A DNA stretch of 64,000 nt, from NCBI RefSeq assembly GCF_021568695.1, contig NZ_JAKGTI010000002.1, positions 124,001 to 188,000 of the forward strand. The letters are read 5' to 3'. The first letter of the stretch is position 1, and each line of letters starts with the position of its first letter. Both the position numbers and the translations under genes were made by a program. This stretch comes from Maritalea mediterranea. Lineage in GTDB: Bacteria; Pseudomonadota; Alphaproteobacteria; Rhizobiales; Devosiaceae. Below the pieces are notes generated by a model, which saw nothing but the letters and a program-made list of their open reading frames with translations, made no database searches and was not told the origin of the DNA. Below, piece after piece: positions 44,122 through 53,728 of the stretch.

Positions 44122-44313
44122 GTGAAACAGACCACCAGCTTGACGCAATTTGCAAAATTCAGCGCTGTTGGACTGGCGCTCGGTGCCATATTGGTCAGCG
44201 CTAATCCGGGCTGGGCTGACGAGAGTCAGGTTTATGATTTCTCCGGCTTCACTAAAATCGAAATTTCGGAGTCAATTGATGGGTTTGTGACGCAAGACGA
44301 TCGATATCCATAA
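44122..44313 (+). pseudogene. Truncated secreted DUF2807-like (GIN domain) gene
   Basis: A 63-codon frame from GTG 44122. It has a signal peptide (hydrophobic VGLALGAILVS, ending ANPGWA) followed by VYDFSGFTKIEISESIDGFVTQDDRY, which resembles the start of DUF2807 head GIN domains (FDKIEVSGGIDVEITQGDEY pattern), then stops early. A reading one base off continues SISMGYPAH before another stop. There is no ATG start in frame. It therefore looks like the 5' remnant of a broken gene. A full-length domain is missing. Confidence 0.5.
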
Positions 44314-44421
44314 GTATGGGATACCCTGCTCACTAGGCAGTTCAGCAGATTAAAAATATCATATTTGCACATGCGACGTTGCGAGCTATGATAAGCCTGT
44401 TTTCTCACGTGGCGGCAAATC

Positions 44422-45669
44422 ATGTTCGTATCCAAGTTTTTCTTTCTGCTAAAACAACTCTTGTCTGAAATTTGGGTGCGTCTGACAGCCTTCTCATTAT
44501 TGGCCGTCATGACCGCGCTGGCCGCCATCGCTTTGCGGCCCTTTCTGCCTGAATCGTGGTTGTGGGGACTCAGTGGCCAATCGGTGGAAACCATCTTGAA
44601 CATTATCGCATCCTCAATGCTGGCGGTTTCAACCTTTTCATTGGGCATAATGGCAAACGCAATGACTGGCGCAGCCCAATCGACCACGCCACGAGCTACC
44701 CAGCTACTACTGGGCGACAAAACCTCGCAAAACGTACTCACTACGTTTCTTGGGGCTTTTATATTTGCTTTGGTCGGTATTATCGCTTTGCATATGGGCG
44801 TTTATGACGAAGGGGGCCGTATGGTCCTGCTGGTCACCACGATCATCATTTTGGTGATTATTTTGGCCTCGTTTATTCGTTGGATTGACTTGCTACGTGT
44901 ATTTGGCCGAATTCCGGATACGCTCGACCGGGTGGAAAAAGCCACGCTTACAACCCTGGAAAATTGGCAAGTCGATCCTCATTTGGGGTGCAATCCTTAT
45001 CGCGAAGGTGAACTGAAAACCGCGGATTGGACTCCAATTCACGCACCCAACTCCCAATTTGTGCAGCATGTCGATCTCAAGGCGTTGAATGAATTCGCCC
45101 AAGAACATAATGCACGCATTCTGGTTGCCGCCCAGCCCGGTGCCTTTGCTTGCCCCACAATGCCGCTTGCTTGGAGTTCAAAAAAGCTGGAAAACGACGA
45201 GGTCGATAAGATCCTGAGCCGTTTTCATTTGGCCAATGAACGCACATTTGCACAGGACCCAGAGTTGGGGTTCATCATCTTAGCAGAGACAGGTGCCCGC
45301 GCCCTTTCAGCTGCGATCAATGACCCAGGGACCGCAATTGATTGCCTCAATCGTGGTCAGCGTATTTTGCTTCAATTTGAGCCCGAGGGCTTTGATTCGC
45401 CTGACTACGAACATCTCTGGATTTCTCCGGTGCCCTTGGAAAAGATATTGAAATCGCTTTTTACCGCAATCATGCGCGATGGTGCTGAAGTATTTGAGGT
45501 CCAGGCCACCATCGTGCGCTGCATCGAAGATTTATTGGCGGCCAACAAACATTTGTTCTTTGAGCCGCTTCAACCGCTTATTCGCAAACATATTGACTAT
45601 ATTGAAGCCGGATCGTTATTGAATGACGAAAAGCAGGACCTTTTGGCGCGGCTAAAAAAGCTGCAATGA
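44422..45669 (+). CDS. DUF2254 family membrane protein
   Basis: A 415-residue inner-membrane protein of the DUF2254 family. About four membrane segments occupy residues 8-155, including SMLAVSTFSLGIMANAMTGAAQSTTPRATQLLLGD, the family's conserved block, followed by a ~260-residue soluble domain with GFIILAETGARALSAAINDPGTAIDCLNRG. Function unknown. It is not closely linked to the truncated gene upstream or the small convergent gene downstream. Confidence 0.87.
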   Translation: MFVSKFFFLLKQLLSEIWVRLTAFSLLAVMTALAAIALRPFLPESWLWGLSGQSVETILNIIASSMLAVSTFSLGIMANAMTGAAQSTTPRATQLLLGDKTSQNVLTTFLGAFIFALVGIIALHMGVYDEGGRMVLLVTTIIILVIILASFIRWIDLLRVFGRIPDTLDRVEKATLTTLENWQVDPHLGCNPYREGELKTADWTPIHAPNSQFVQHVDLKALNEFAQEHNARILVAAQPGAFACPTMPLAWSSKKLENDEVDKILSRFHLANERTFAQDPELGFIILAETGARALSAAINDPGTAIDCLNRGQRILLQFEPEGFDSPDYEHLWISPVPLEKILKSLFTAIMRDGAEVFEVQATIVRCIEDLLAANKHLFFEPLQPLIRKHIDYIEAGSLLNDEKQDLLARLKKLQ

Positions 45670-45710
45670 TTGCCCAATTGCAGATATTTTCGTCGCACCA
45701 CTCTGCCTGC

Positions 45711-46001
45711 CTACGAAACTAACTCAACCATCTGCCCACCCGCTTTGCGGTTACAAATCACCTCCCCGCGCGCTTCCAAATCCAGCTTGACTGTAGTGAG
45801 ATACCAGCTTACTGACCCGTCAAATTTGCCCTGCAACTGGTCCTTCACCGCCACTGTCAACTCTTTAAACCGCAGCGGCCCCCGCGCCCGCAAAGTCTCG
45901 AGAATAGCGGTGCGCATGGCCTCATATTTGTGCTGCTCAATGTTTCCCCCCGCGCGCCCTTCCGGGTGCTGCGTCAGGATACGCCCTGTCTGTCCCATCA
46001 T
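45711..46001 (-). CDS. Small winged-helix-like protein (DUF6958-like)
   Basis: A 96-residue protein. The region KYEAMRTAILETLRARGPLRFKELTVAVKDQL followed by SVSWYLTTVKLDLEARGEVI is a winged-helix pattern seen in a small uncharacterised family (I associate it with DUF6958, not verified). DNA binding is plausible but not shown. It may start at 46001 or 45998. It is divergent from the DUF1761-ArsR operon, with the ATGTGAC/GTCACAT repeat between them. Confidence 0.7.
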   Translation of the reverse strand: MMGQTGRILTQHPEGRAGGNIEQHKYEAMRTAILETLRARGPLRFKELTVAVKDQLQGKFDGSVSWYLTTVKLDLEARGEVICNRKAGGQMVELVS

Positions 46002-46022
46002 TCGCTCCTTGCCAACTCATGT

Positions 46023-46058
46023 ATGTGACGATATGATCACGTTACTATTTAGTCACAT
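46023..46058. promoter_or_regulatory. Inverted repeat between divergent genes
   Basis: ATGTGAC (46023-46029) and GTCACAT (46052-46058) flank a 22-base spacer, between the small winged-helix gene and the DUF1761-ArsR operon. It could be a binding site for either regulator. Confidence 0.45.
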
Positions 46059-46085
46059 GTTAAATTACAGGTCAAGGAGATGATA

Positions 46086-46493
46086 ATGGATTTGAACTGG
46101 ATTGCGATTATCGGCGCTGCCATCGGCATGCAGATATTGGGCGCCTTGTGGTGGATGCCCTTTATGTTCGGCAAGCCATGGATGCGGGCCATGGGTGTCA
46201 CCCAGCATGATCTGTCGCTCAGCGGTGTGCCCACCGGATTGGCCTATGCGGGAGCGTTTAACGCGAACCTGCTGATCGCCATCGGCCTGGCGGTTCTGTT
46301 TGCTCTTGTGTCCCCTGCTGGGCTGATCATGGCGCTCCTGTGGGCTGCGGGCACGTGGCTTGCCTTTGCGCTTAGCGTTAAAACCAAGACCAGCCTGTTT
46401 GAAGGACGGACGCTGCCCATTTTCTTGATCAGTGAAGGCCAAGAATTGGCCGCGTTTCTGCTGGCCGGAGGCATTCTCAGTGTCTTCACCTAG
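46086..46493 (+). CDS. DUF1761 family membrane protein
   Basis: A 135-residue protein with four predicted membrane segments, fitting DUF1761: ALWWMPFMFGKPWMRAMG early and SLFEGRTLPIFLISEGQELAAFLLAGGILSVF at the end. Function unknown. I chose ATG 46086 because AGGAG (46075-46079) is 6 bases upstream; ATG 46080 is too close to that site. The next gene starts inside its 3' end. Confidence 0.82.
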   Translation: MDLNWIAIIGAAIGMQILGALWWMPFMFGKPWMRAMGVTQHDLSLSGVPTGLAYAGAFNANLLIAIGLAVLFALVSPAGLIMALLWAAGTWLAFALSVKTKTSLFEGRTLPIFLISEGQELAAFLLAGGILSVFT

Positions 46494-46794
46494 ATTTGAC
46501 GCCGCCAATCTGTCCCCAGAGGAGCTGAAATGCGACTTGCTGTTCAAGGCATTGGCCGACTATAACCGCCGCATGATTTTGCAAGCTGTAGTGGATCAGC
46601 CTGAGATCAATCTCACCGATCTTTGCAGCTTTTTCCCCATGTCGCGCTTCGCGATTATGAAACATATCAGTGTGCTGGTCAGCGCGGAATTGCTGACTGT
46701 GGAAAGCGATGGCAAATTCAAGCGCTATCGGGCGCAGCTCGCACCGCTCGAAAGCCATCTGATGCCCTGGCTGCACCAGTTAAACAGCACATAA
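46480..46794 (+). CDS. ArsR family transcriptional regulator
   Basis: A 104-residue winged-helix protein of the ArsR type: LLFKALADYNRRMILQAVVDQPEINLTDLCSFFPMSRFAIMKHISVLVSAELLTVESDGKFKRYRAQ. No cysteine pair for metal binding is seen, so it probably senses something other than As or Zn. The likely start is GTG 46480, with GGAGG (46467-46471) upstream, overlapping the DUF1761 stop by 14 bases. Family pattern suggests control of its own operon. Confidence 0.85.
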   Translation: MSSPRFDAANLSPEELKCDLLFKALADYNRRMILQAVVDQPEINLTDLCSFFPMSRFAIMKHISVLVSAELLTVESDGKFKRYRAQLAPLESHLMPWLHQLNST

Positions 46795-46821
46795 AAAAGG
46801 CCGCCCACAAGGCGGCCTTTC
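46794..46821. terminator. Terminator shared by the ArsR gene and alaS
   Basis: Arms AAAAAAGGCCGCC and GGCGGCCTTT pair around CACAA. It lies just after the ArsR stop and 20 bases from the alaS stop on the other strand. Confidence 0.85.
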
Positions 46822-46842
46822 TCAATCAATGATAAACGCGCG

Positions 46843-49497
46843 TTACTCCGCGAGTTTCGCCCGCACAGCGTCAATCGCGTCTTGTGCCTTGTCCGCATTC
46901 GGGCCGCCGCCTTGCGCCATATCGGGCCGGCCACCGCCGCCCTTGCCGCCCAGCTTTTCAACGGCGAGCTTCACAAAGTCCACAGCGCTCAGCTTGTCGG
47001 TCAAATCATCGGTGACCCCGACAGCAACGCCAACTTTGCCATCATCGCCAATGCCCACAATGGCCACCACGCCGGATTTGATCTGGTCTTTGCCCTGATC
47101 CACCAGCCCGCGTAATTCCTTGCTCGGCAGGCCCTCGGCCACGCGACCCATAAAACTGATCTCGCCGACTTTTTCCACTTCGCTGCCGCCCCCGGCACCG
47201 CCGCCCATGGCCAATTTTTGCCGCGCATCGGCCAATTGTTTTTCAAGCTGCTTGCGCTCTTCAATCAGCGCGTCCACGCGGCTCACCACATCTTTGGGCG
47301 ACACTTTCAGCCGGTCGGCCAGCTGCCGCACCCGGGCTTCCTGCTCGGCAAAATAAGCGCGCGCCGCGTCACCGGTCAGCGCCTCAATCCGGCGCACACC
47401 GGAGGCCACGGCACTTTCGCCCACAACGGCCACCACGCCAATTTCGCCAGTGGCTTTCACATGGGTGCCACCACACAATTCCATAGAATAAGGCTTGTTG
47501 CCCTTATTGTCGTTCAGCGGCTTGCCCATGGAAACCACGCGCACTTCGTCGCCATATTTTTCGCCAAACAGCGCCATGGCCCCGGCCTCAATGGCGTCAT
47601 CCACTTCCATCAGGCGGGTCTCAACTGGGCTGTTCTGCAGCACCACTGCATTGGCCATTTGCTCAATTTTTTGCATTTCAGCCTGCCCCACCGCTTTGGT
47701 GTGGGAAAAGTCAAAGCGCAACCGATCCGGCGCCACCAGCGAGCCTTTTTGTGCCACATGGTCGCCCAATGTCTCGCGCAGCGCTTCGTGCAGAAGGTGC
47801 GTTGCAGAGTGGTTGGCCCGAATGGCTTGCCGACGGGAGGCATCCACGCTCAAATGCAGCGCATCGCCCACCTTCACGGTGCCATTTGCCACTTTCGCAT
47901 GATGGGCAAAAACACCAGCCATTTTGGTGGTATTGGAAATCTCCACAGCCACATCTTCTTCATGTGCCCGACCAGTATCACCCACCTGGCCGCCGCTTTC
48001 CCCATAAAACGGGGTCTGGTTGAACACCAGAATGCCGCTCTCACCCGCGCTCAGCTGATCGACTTCGGCGCCATCTTTGACAATGGCCACCAACTCGCCA
48101 TCCGCCTGCTCGGTTTCATAGCCTAAAAACTCTGTCGTGCCCTTCTCATCGGCAATCTTGAACCAGATGGCTTCAGATGCAGCGTCGCCAGACCCGGACC
48201 AGTTTTTGCGGGCTTCGGCCTTTTGGGCCGCCATGGCTTCATCAAAGCCCTTCTGGTCGACCTCAATGCCCCGCTGGCGCAATGCATCCTGGGTTAAATC
48301 AAGCGGGAAACCATAGGTATCATAAAGCTTGAATGCGGTGGCACCGTCCAGCGTCGCCCCTTTGCTCAAATTTTCGGTTTCGTCCTCAAGGATCTGCAAG
48401 CCGCGGCTCAAGGTTTTAAGGAAGCGCTCTTCCTCAAGCTTGATGGTTTCCTTGATCATCGCTTCACCGCGCGACAGTTCCGGATAGGCTTGGCCCATCT
48501 CTCGCACCAAGCTGCCCACCAGCTTGTTGATCACCGGCTCATTAGTGCCCAGCAAAGTCGCGTGACGCATGGCGCGGCGCATGATCCGGCGCAGCACATA
48601 GCCCCGGCCCTCATTGGAGGGCAGCACGCCCTCAGAAATCAGGAAAGACATAGACCTCAAATGGTCGGCAATCACACGGCGGCTCTGGTCGCCCTTATCG
48701 CCAATATCGGTGTTGGTGACATCGGCGACGCCGGCCAACAGTGATTTGAACATGTCGGTTTCATAATTGTCATGGGTGCCTTGCAACACCGCGGCGATGC
48801 GCTCCAAACCCATGCCCGTATCGATGGACGGACGGGGCAGATTTGTACGGTCACCATTGGCGTGCTGTTCATATTGCATGAACACCAGGTTCCAAATCTC
48901 AATGAAACGATCGCCATCTTCTTCGGGACTGCCTGGAGGCCCACCCCAAATATGCTCCCCATGATCGTAAAAGATTTCAGACGACGGACCGCACGGGCCG
49001 GTATCGCCCATCATCCAGAAATTGTCATTGGTGGCGATACGGATGATTTTGTCATCGTTCAAGCCAGCGATCTTTTTCCAAAGGTCAAACGCCTCATCAT
49101 CCTCGTGATAGACAGTGACCAGCAGCTTGTCTTTGGGCAGGCCAAGCTCCTTATTGACCATCTCCCAGGCATGTTCGATCGCCTGCTCCTTGAAATAGTC
49201 GCCGAACGAGAAATTGCCCAACATTTCAAAAAATGTGTGGTGACGCGCTGTGAAACCTACATTGTCCAAATCATTGTGCTTGCCCCCGGCGCGCACACAT
49301 TTTTGGGCACTGGTGGCGCGGCTATAGTCGCGTTTTTCCACACCGGTGAACACATTTTTGAATGGCACCATGCCCGAATTCACAAACATCAGGGTTGGAT
49401 CATTGCGCGGCACCAAAGGCGCGCTTTCGACCAATTCGTGATCATGCGAGCTGAAATAATCAAGAAACTTGGAACGAATATCGTTTACGCTGGTCAT
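46843..49497 (-). CDS. alaS: Alanyl-tRNA synthetase
   Basis: The 884-residue class II synthetase with all expected parts: catalytic domain (about 1-240; [18 protein letters not shown]), tRNA-recognition domain, editing domain with zinc motifs [11 protein letters not shown] (about 567-577) and [13 protein letters not shown] (about 672-684), and the C-terminal C-Ala domain with Gly-rich linkers ([28 protein letters not shown]). Recognition of alanine and tRNA is standard. It is followed by a shared terminator and preceded by recA on the same strand. Confidence 0.97.
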   Translation of the reverse strand: MTSVNDIRSKFLDYFSSHDHELVESAPLVPRNDPTLMFVNSGMVPFKNVFTGVEKRDYSRATSAQKCVRAGGKHNDLDNVGFTARHHTFFEMLGNFSFGDYFKEQAIEHAWEMVNKELGLPKDKLLVTVYHEDDEAFDLWKKIAGLNDDKIIRIATNDNFWMMGDTGPCGPSSEIFYDHGEHIWGGPPGSPEEDGDRFIEIWNLVFMQYEQHANGDRTNLPRPSIDTGMGLERIAAVLQGTHDNYETDMFKSLLAGVADVTNTDIGDKGDQSRRVIADHLRSMSFLISEGVLPSNEGRGYVLRRIMRRAMRHATLLGTNEPVINKLVGSLVREMGQAYPELSRGEAMIKETIKLEEERFLKTLSRGLQILEDETENLSKGATLDGATAFKLYDTYGFPLDLTQDALRQRGIEVDQKGFDEAMAAQKAEARKNWSGSGDAASEAIWFKIADEKGTTEFLGYETEQADGELVAIVKDGAEVDQLSAGESGILVFNQTPFYGESGGQVGDTGRAHEEDVAVEISNTTKMAGVFAHHAKVANGTVKVGDALHLSVDASRRQAIRANHSATHLLHEALRETLGDHVAQKGSLVAPDRLRFDFSHTKAVGQAEMQKIEQMANAVVLQNSPVETRLMEVDDAIEAGAMALFGEKYGDEVRVVSMGKPLNDNKGNKPYSMELCGGTHVKATGEIGVVAVVGESAVASGVRRIEALTGDAARAYFAEQEARVRQLADRLKVSPKDVVSRVDALIEERKQLEKQLADARQKLAMGGGAGGGSEVEKVGEISFMGRVAEGLPSKELRGLVDQGKDQIKSGVVAIVGIGDDGKVGVAVGVTDDLTDKLSAVDFVKLAVEKLGGKGGGGRPDMAQGGGPNADKAQDAIDAVRAKLAE

Positions 49498-49603
49498 AAA
49501 TCTCTATTGGCCTTGCACAAATGGTCAGAACTTGAGGCGGTTTTACACGCCACAACCCGCCCTGTCTAGCGCTTCAATCGGGCGCAAAGCCCGTCCTGAC
49601 AAC

Positions 49604-49631
49604 AAAAAGGGCGCCGATCAAATCAGCGCCC
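49604..49631 (-). terminator. Terminator after recA
   Basis: On the minus strand GGGCGC and GCGCCC pair around a 16-base loop and are followed by TTTTTG. It lies about 50 bases after the recA stop and before alaS. The loop is long, so confidence is moderate. Confidence 0.6.
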
Positions 49632-49677
49632 AAATGGTCAGCAAGGATAAAGTCTAAAATCAGACCATGGTGAGGAT

Positions 49678-50763
49678 CTACTTGTCCGACTTATCGTCAA
49701 GCTCCGCCTTCTCTTCTTGCGGCGGCGCAATCATATTGTCGGTCAAAAGCCCGGCACTCTCGCGCACACCACTTTCAATCTCATAGGCGATTTGTGGGTT
49801 ATCTTTAAGGAACTGACGCGCATTCTCACGCCCCTGCCCCAAACGCTGGCTGTCGTAAGAGAACCAGGAGCCTGATTTCTCAACCAGCCCGGCCTTCACC
49901 CCAAGATCCAGCAATTCACCGGTTTTGGAAATGCCTTCGCCATACATAATATCAAATTCAACCTGACGGAATGGTGGGGCAAGCTTGTTCTTCACCACCT
50001 TCACCCGCGTCTGGTTGCCCACCACCTCATCACGGTCCTTGATGGATCCAATCCGGCGAATGTCCAAGCGCACAGACGAGTAGAATTTGAGCGCATTACC
50101 ACCGGTTGTGGTCTCAGGCGAACCAAACATCACACCAATCTTCATCCGGATCTGGTTGATGAAAATCACCATTGTTTTGGAGCGGGAAATAGAGGCGGTC
50201 AGCTTGCGCATAGCTTGGCTCATCAAGCGGGCTTGCAAGCCAGGCAGACTGTCGCCCATCTCACCTTCCAGTTCGGCCTTCGGCGTCAATGCCGCCACCG
50301 AGTCCACCACAAGCAAATCAATCGCCCCGGAACGCACCAGCGTATCCGCAATTTCCAGCGCCTGCTCGCCTGTGTCCGGCTGTGAAATGAGTAAATCATC
50401 AATATTCACGCCAAGTTTGCGGGCGTAGACCGGATCCAGCGCGTGTTCAGCATCCACAAAGGCACAAATACCACCTGCTTTTTGCGCTTCCGCAATCGCG
50501 TGCAGCGTCAGCGTGGTTTTACCGGAACTTTCAGGTCCAAACACTTCCACGATCCGTCCCCGTGGCAAGCCACCGATACCCAGCGCAATGTCCAGGCCCA
50601 AAGACCCTGTCGGCACAGTTTCAACTTCTACGGCGGAGTTCTCGCCCAACCGCATCACAGAGCCCTTGCCGAAATTGCGCTCAATCTGGGAGAGCGCAGC
50701 TTCAAGAGCTTTATTCTTATCCATAGATCCCCCTTCGACCACGCGAAGCTGTGAATTTGCCAT
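49678..50763 (-). CDS. recA: Recombinase RecA
   Basis: The 361-residue strand-exchange ATPase and SOS co-protease. Walker A is GPESSGKT (76-83), and the [23 protein letters not shown] and [22 protein letters not shown] blocks are conserved. The start at ATG 50763 follows AAGGAGAG; an in-frame ATG 13 codons later ([20 protein letters not shown]) matches the shorter E. coli start, so the first 13 residues are an alphaproteobacterial extension. Candidate SOS boxes lie upstream (50834 and 50911). Confidence 0.97.
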   Translation of the reverse strand: MANSQLRVVEGGSMDKNKALEAALSQIERNFGKGSVMRLGENSAVEVETVPTGSLGLDIALGIGGLPRGRIVEVFGPESSGKTTLTLHAIAEAQKAGGICAFVDAEHALDPVYARKLGVNIDDLLISQPDTGEQALEIADTLVRSGAIDLLVVDSVAALTPKAELEGEMGDSLPGLQARLMSQAMRKLTASISRSKTMVIFINQIRMKIGVMFGSPETTTGGNALKFYSSVRLDIRRIGSIKDRDEVVGNQTRVKVVKNKLAPPFRQVEFDIMYGEGISKTGELLDLGVKAGLVEKSGSWFSYDSQRLGQGRENARQFLKDNPQIAYEIESGVRESAGLLTDNMIAPPQEEKAELDDKSDK

Positions 50764-50833
50764 ATGCCCTCTCCTTATTCCAAAGTCCAAGGGCCCTTGC
50801 AAATTTATTCGGACCCGGGGTGATATATAATTT

Positions 50834-50848
50834 GTACTATATTTGTTC
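50834..50848 (-). promoter_or_regulatory. Candidate SOS (LexA) box upstream of recA
   Basis: GTAC-TATATTT-GTTC (50834-50848) fits the alphaproteobacterial GTTC-N7-GTTC pattern with one mismatch, about 70 bases upstream of the recA start. A second one-mismatch version, GTTC-N7-GATC, is at 50911-50925. Nothing else is evident in the gap 50764-51022. Confidence 0.4.
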
Positions 50849-51022
50849 TCATATTTTCACCCATATGTCAATCCAAATAAACATCTGAAATATATGCGAA
50901 ATTTAAATTTGTTCTTTTTTTGATCCAAAACACATGCAAATTAACCAAGTTCAGCGTCCTGTCCCCGCGCAACTTAGGATTGTCACGCCAAGGGGCCAGT
51001 TGAAGAGAATCAGGCGCGTCGC

Positions 51023-53590
51023 CTAGTCCTGGTCATCCTCGCCGTCAGTTTCCCCAGACAGCACATTTTTCACCTTCGCTGCCAACTGTTTTAGCGAGAA
51101 CGGCTTGGGCAAAAATTCAACACTGACATCGTCTTCTAGACCTTTACGGACATTTTCTTCCGCATAGCCGGAAACAAAGATCACCTTAATGTCTGGATAT
51201 TTTTCACGCATTTCGCCCAACAAGGTCGGGCCGTCCATTTCCGGCATCACCACGTCGGAGATCAGCAAATCGATCTCGCCGTCAATATCCTCGAGCACCT
51301 CAAGAGCTTCCACGCCACTATCCGCTTCATGCACCTCATAACCGGCAGAGGCGAGCGCCCGGGCAGAGAAGGCCCGTACGCTATCCTCATCCTCAACAAT
51401 CAGAATGCGCTCCTTGCCCGTCAAATCGCGCCGCTGGTGGGCCGCACGCTCCGTCACCTCTTTTGTCACCTGGGCATAACGCGGCAGGAATATCCGGAAA
51501 GTAGTGCCTTTGCCCAACTCGCTATCGGCATAAATGAAGCCGCCCGTTTGTTTCACAATCCCATATACTGTAGAGAGCCCCAGCCCAGTGCCCTTGCCAA
51601 TATCTTTGGTGGTAAAGAAGGGTTCAAAGATTTTCTCCATCACCTCTTGGGTCATGCCCGTGCCGGTGTCCTCCACCTCGATCAGCACATAATCTGCCGC
51701 TGGCATACCGCGATAATTGAAGGTAGCGGCTTCGGCTTCACCCACATTGCGGGTACGAATATTCACTGACCCGCCGTCCGGCATCGCATCGCGCGCATTC
51801 ACCACCAGATTGATCACCACCTGCTCAAGCTGCACATGGTCGGCCCGCACCGGCCAGAGCTCGGCCGCATGTTCCACACTCAAACTGATGCTGTCACCAA
51901 TCAGCCGCTTGAACAGAACAGTCAGATCATCCACAAGCAAAGAGACTTCCAACACTTCCAGCCGCAAAGTCTGCCGCCGAGAGAAAGCCAGCAATTGCCG
52001 CACCAAACCGGCAGCGCGGTTGGCGTTCTGCTTGATCTCCATCGTGTCCTTAAAGGACGGGTCGTTGGGCCGCAAATTGAGCAGCAACAGATCAGAAAAA
52101 CCGATGACCGCCGTCAAAATATTGTTCAAATCATGGGCAATGCCGCCGGCCAATTGCCCCACGGCCTGCATTTTCTGGCTCTGCGCAAATTGCTGTTCCA
52201 AAATCCGCTGCTGCGTCGTGTCCAGCGCGTAAACAATGGCACTTTCACCCTGTTCATCAGGGTCCTCAATGCCAGACACATAGAGCCGCACACTGCGCTC
52301 ATTATCGCTCTTAAGCACCGCATCCACCGGATCAATCGAGGATTGGTTGGCATTGGCCTGTTCCAGCGCAGTCAGCAATTTGCCCTTGGCGTCATCAGCC
52401 ACAAAATCGGCTAGCGGCAAGTGATCAGTGGCCCGCTCGCCGCGCTCATTATCAAAAGTGCGCATAAAGGGCGCGTTGGTACGCAAAATCCGGCCCTCAG
52501 AATCCACCGCCGCTATCGCAAACGGCGTATCATTAAAGAAGCGGGAGAATTTGACCTCTGCCGTGCGTAATTCTTCAGACAAGTCTGCGCCTTTTGAGCG
52601 GTCCAACACCAGTGTGCGCGTCTCGCCCAAATCGCCTTCGGCCAGCCGCGCTGCCCGATGCAACAAGCGCACTGGCAAATTGGTGCCGTCACGTTTCACA
52701 AAATCAATATCGATGATTTCGGTTTTGATCTGCCCATCGGCTGAACCGCCTAGCAACAGGCCAGACCCATCACCGCGCACAATTTCTGAAAGATGGATCG
52801 ACCCGGTTTCAAATTCTGCCAAATCATATCCCAACCAATTGGCCAATGTGGCGTTGAGATATTGGATCTGCCCACTGCCATTGGTGGAAAAGAAACCGGC
52901 GGGTGCATGATCGAGATAGTCGATCGCGCGCTGAAGCTCCAAAAAGATATTTTCCTGCTTGGCCCGATCGCGCGAAATATCTTCCACGCTCCACATCACC
53001 AACGGTTTGCCCCCGGCTTGCTCCACAGCAGGTAAAGGTTGCACCCGCACCCGATACCAGATCGGCATATCCGGCGTTTCGCCGGTCAAAGATGTGGTCA
53101 GGCGAATATCCTCGACCCCGCGACGACCTTCCTGCGCCGCCCGCGACAAGCGATAAATCGGCTCGGCCGCTTCAGGCGCGCTCGCGAACAAGCGCGGCAC
53201 ACTGGCCAACGCCGTTCGGTCCAACCCCGCCACCAGCTCGCCATAAGCGGCATTGGCATAAACGATACGCCCATCCCGATCGGCAACCACAGCGCCATAA
53301 TCAAGACTGTCAACAATTGCGTTTTGCAGTGCTGGGCCATCATCACTATGGGCCAATCGAAACAGCCCCGCTGCCATGCCGAATAGGCTGAAAACGCCCA
53401 AAACAGCCAGCAAGCCGAGCACAAGCATCAATATATCAGCGGAAATCTGATCGCCATAAAAGGCATAAACCACCGCAAGGCCAACGAAAAATAAAGTCAG
53501 CACCACCACGCGCCAAAGCCCGGGATTGCCCAGAGACTTTTTCACGGCAGGTTGCGGATATGTGTCCTCTTGAAGCGGGGTCACCGCCAT
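51023..53590 (-). CDS. cckA: Cell cycle hybrid histidine kinase CckA
   Basis: An 855-residue membrane hybrid kinase. It has two N-terminal membrane segments (about 27-72), PAS-like sensor domains (about 85-460), a HisKA domain with phosphoacceptor His486 in GGIAHDLNNILTAVIGF, a HATPase domain (FEPFFTTKDIGKGTGLGLSTVYGI) and a C-terminal receiver domain with Asp779 in DLLISDVVMPEMDG. CckA phosphorylates ChpT, and through it CtrA and CpdR, controlling cell division and flagellar genes. It lies beside the flagellar cluster, a recurrent arrangement in this class. The gap to recA contains the candidate SOS boxes. Confidence 0.94.
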   Translation of the reverse strand: MAVTPLQEDTYPQPAVKKSLGNPGLWRVVVLTLFFVGLAVVYAFYGDQISADILMLVLGLLAVLGVFSLFGMAAGLFRLAHSDDGPALQNAIVDSLDYGAVVADRDGRIVYANAAYGELVAGLDRTALASVPRLFASAPEAAEPIYRLSRAAQEGRRGVEDIRLTTSLTGETPDMPIWYRVRVQPLPAVEQAGGKPLVMWSVEDISRDRAKQENIFLELQRAIDYLDHAPAGFFSTNGSGQIQYLNATLANWLGYDLAEFETGSIHLSEIVRGDGSGLLLGGSADGQIKTEIIDIDFVKRDGTNLPVRLLHRAARLAEGDLGETRTLVLDRSKGADLSEELRTAEVKFSRFFNDTPFAIAAVDSEGRILRTNAPFMRTFDNERGERATDHLPLADFVADDAKGKLLTALEQANANQSSIDPVDAVLKSDNERSVRLYVSGIEDPDEQGESAIVYALDTTQQRILEQQFAQSQKMQAVGQLAGGIAHDLNNILTAVIGFSDLLLLNLRPNDPSFKDTMEIKQNANRAAGLVRQLLAFSRRQTLRLEVLEVSLLVDDLTVLFKRLIGDSISLSVEHAAELWPVRADHVQLEQVVINLVVNARDAMPDGGSVNIRTRNVGEAEAATFNYRGMPAADYVLIEVEDTGTGMTQEVMEKIFEPFFTTKDIGKGTGLGLSTVYGIVKQTGGFIYADSELGKGTTFRIFLPRYAQVTKEVTERAAHQRRDLTGKERILIVEDEDSVRAFSARALASAGYEVHEADSGVEALEVLEDIDGEIDLLISDVVMPEMDGPTLLGEMREKYPDIKVIFVSGYAEENVRKGLEDDVSVEFLPKPFSLKQLAAKVKNVLSGETDGEDDQD

Positions 53591-53728
53591 AGTCTATGCC
53601 CTCTCACACTACTCTTGATTGGCGTTGAGAATCACCAAAATTAACCCTTCATAAATCTTTGCGCCAATTACGTCCAACCACAAGGGAAAGGGGGAATTAT
53701 TTTCTCTTTTTGCCCGGTCGCCAACAGC

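Noticed and set aside
47218-48126. 302-codon frame antisense to alaS
   Set aside because: Shadow frame over the conserved editing domain of alaS.
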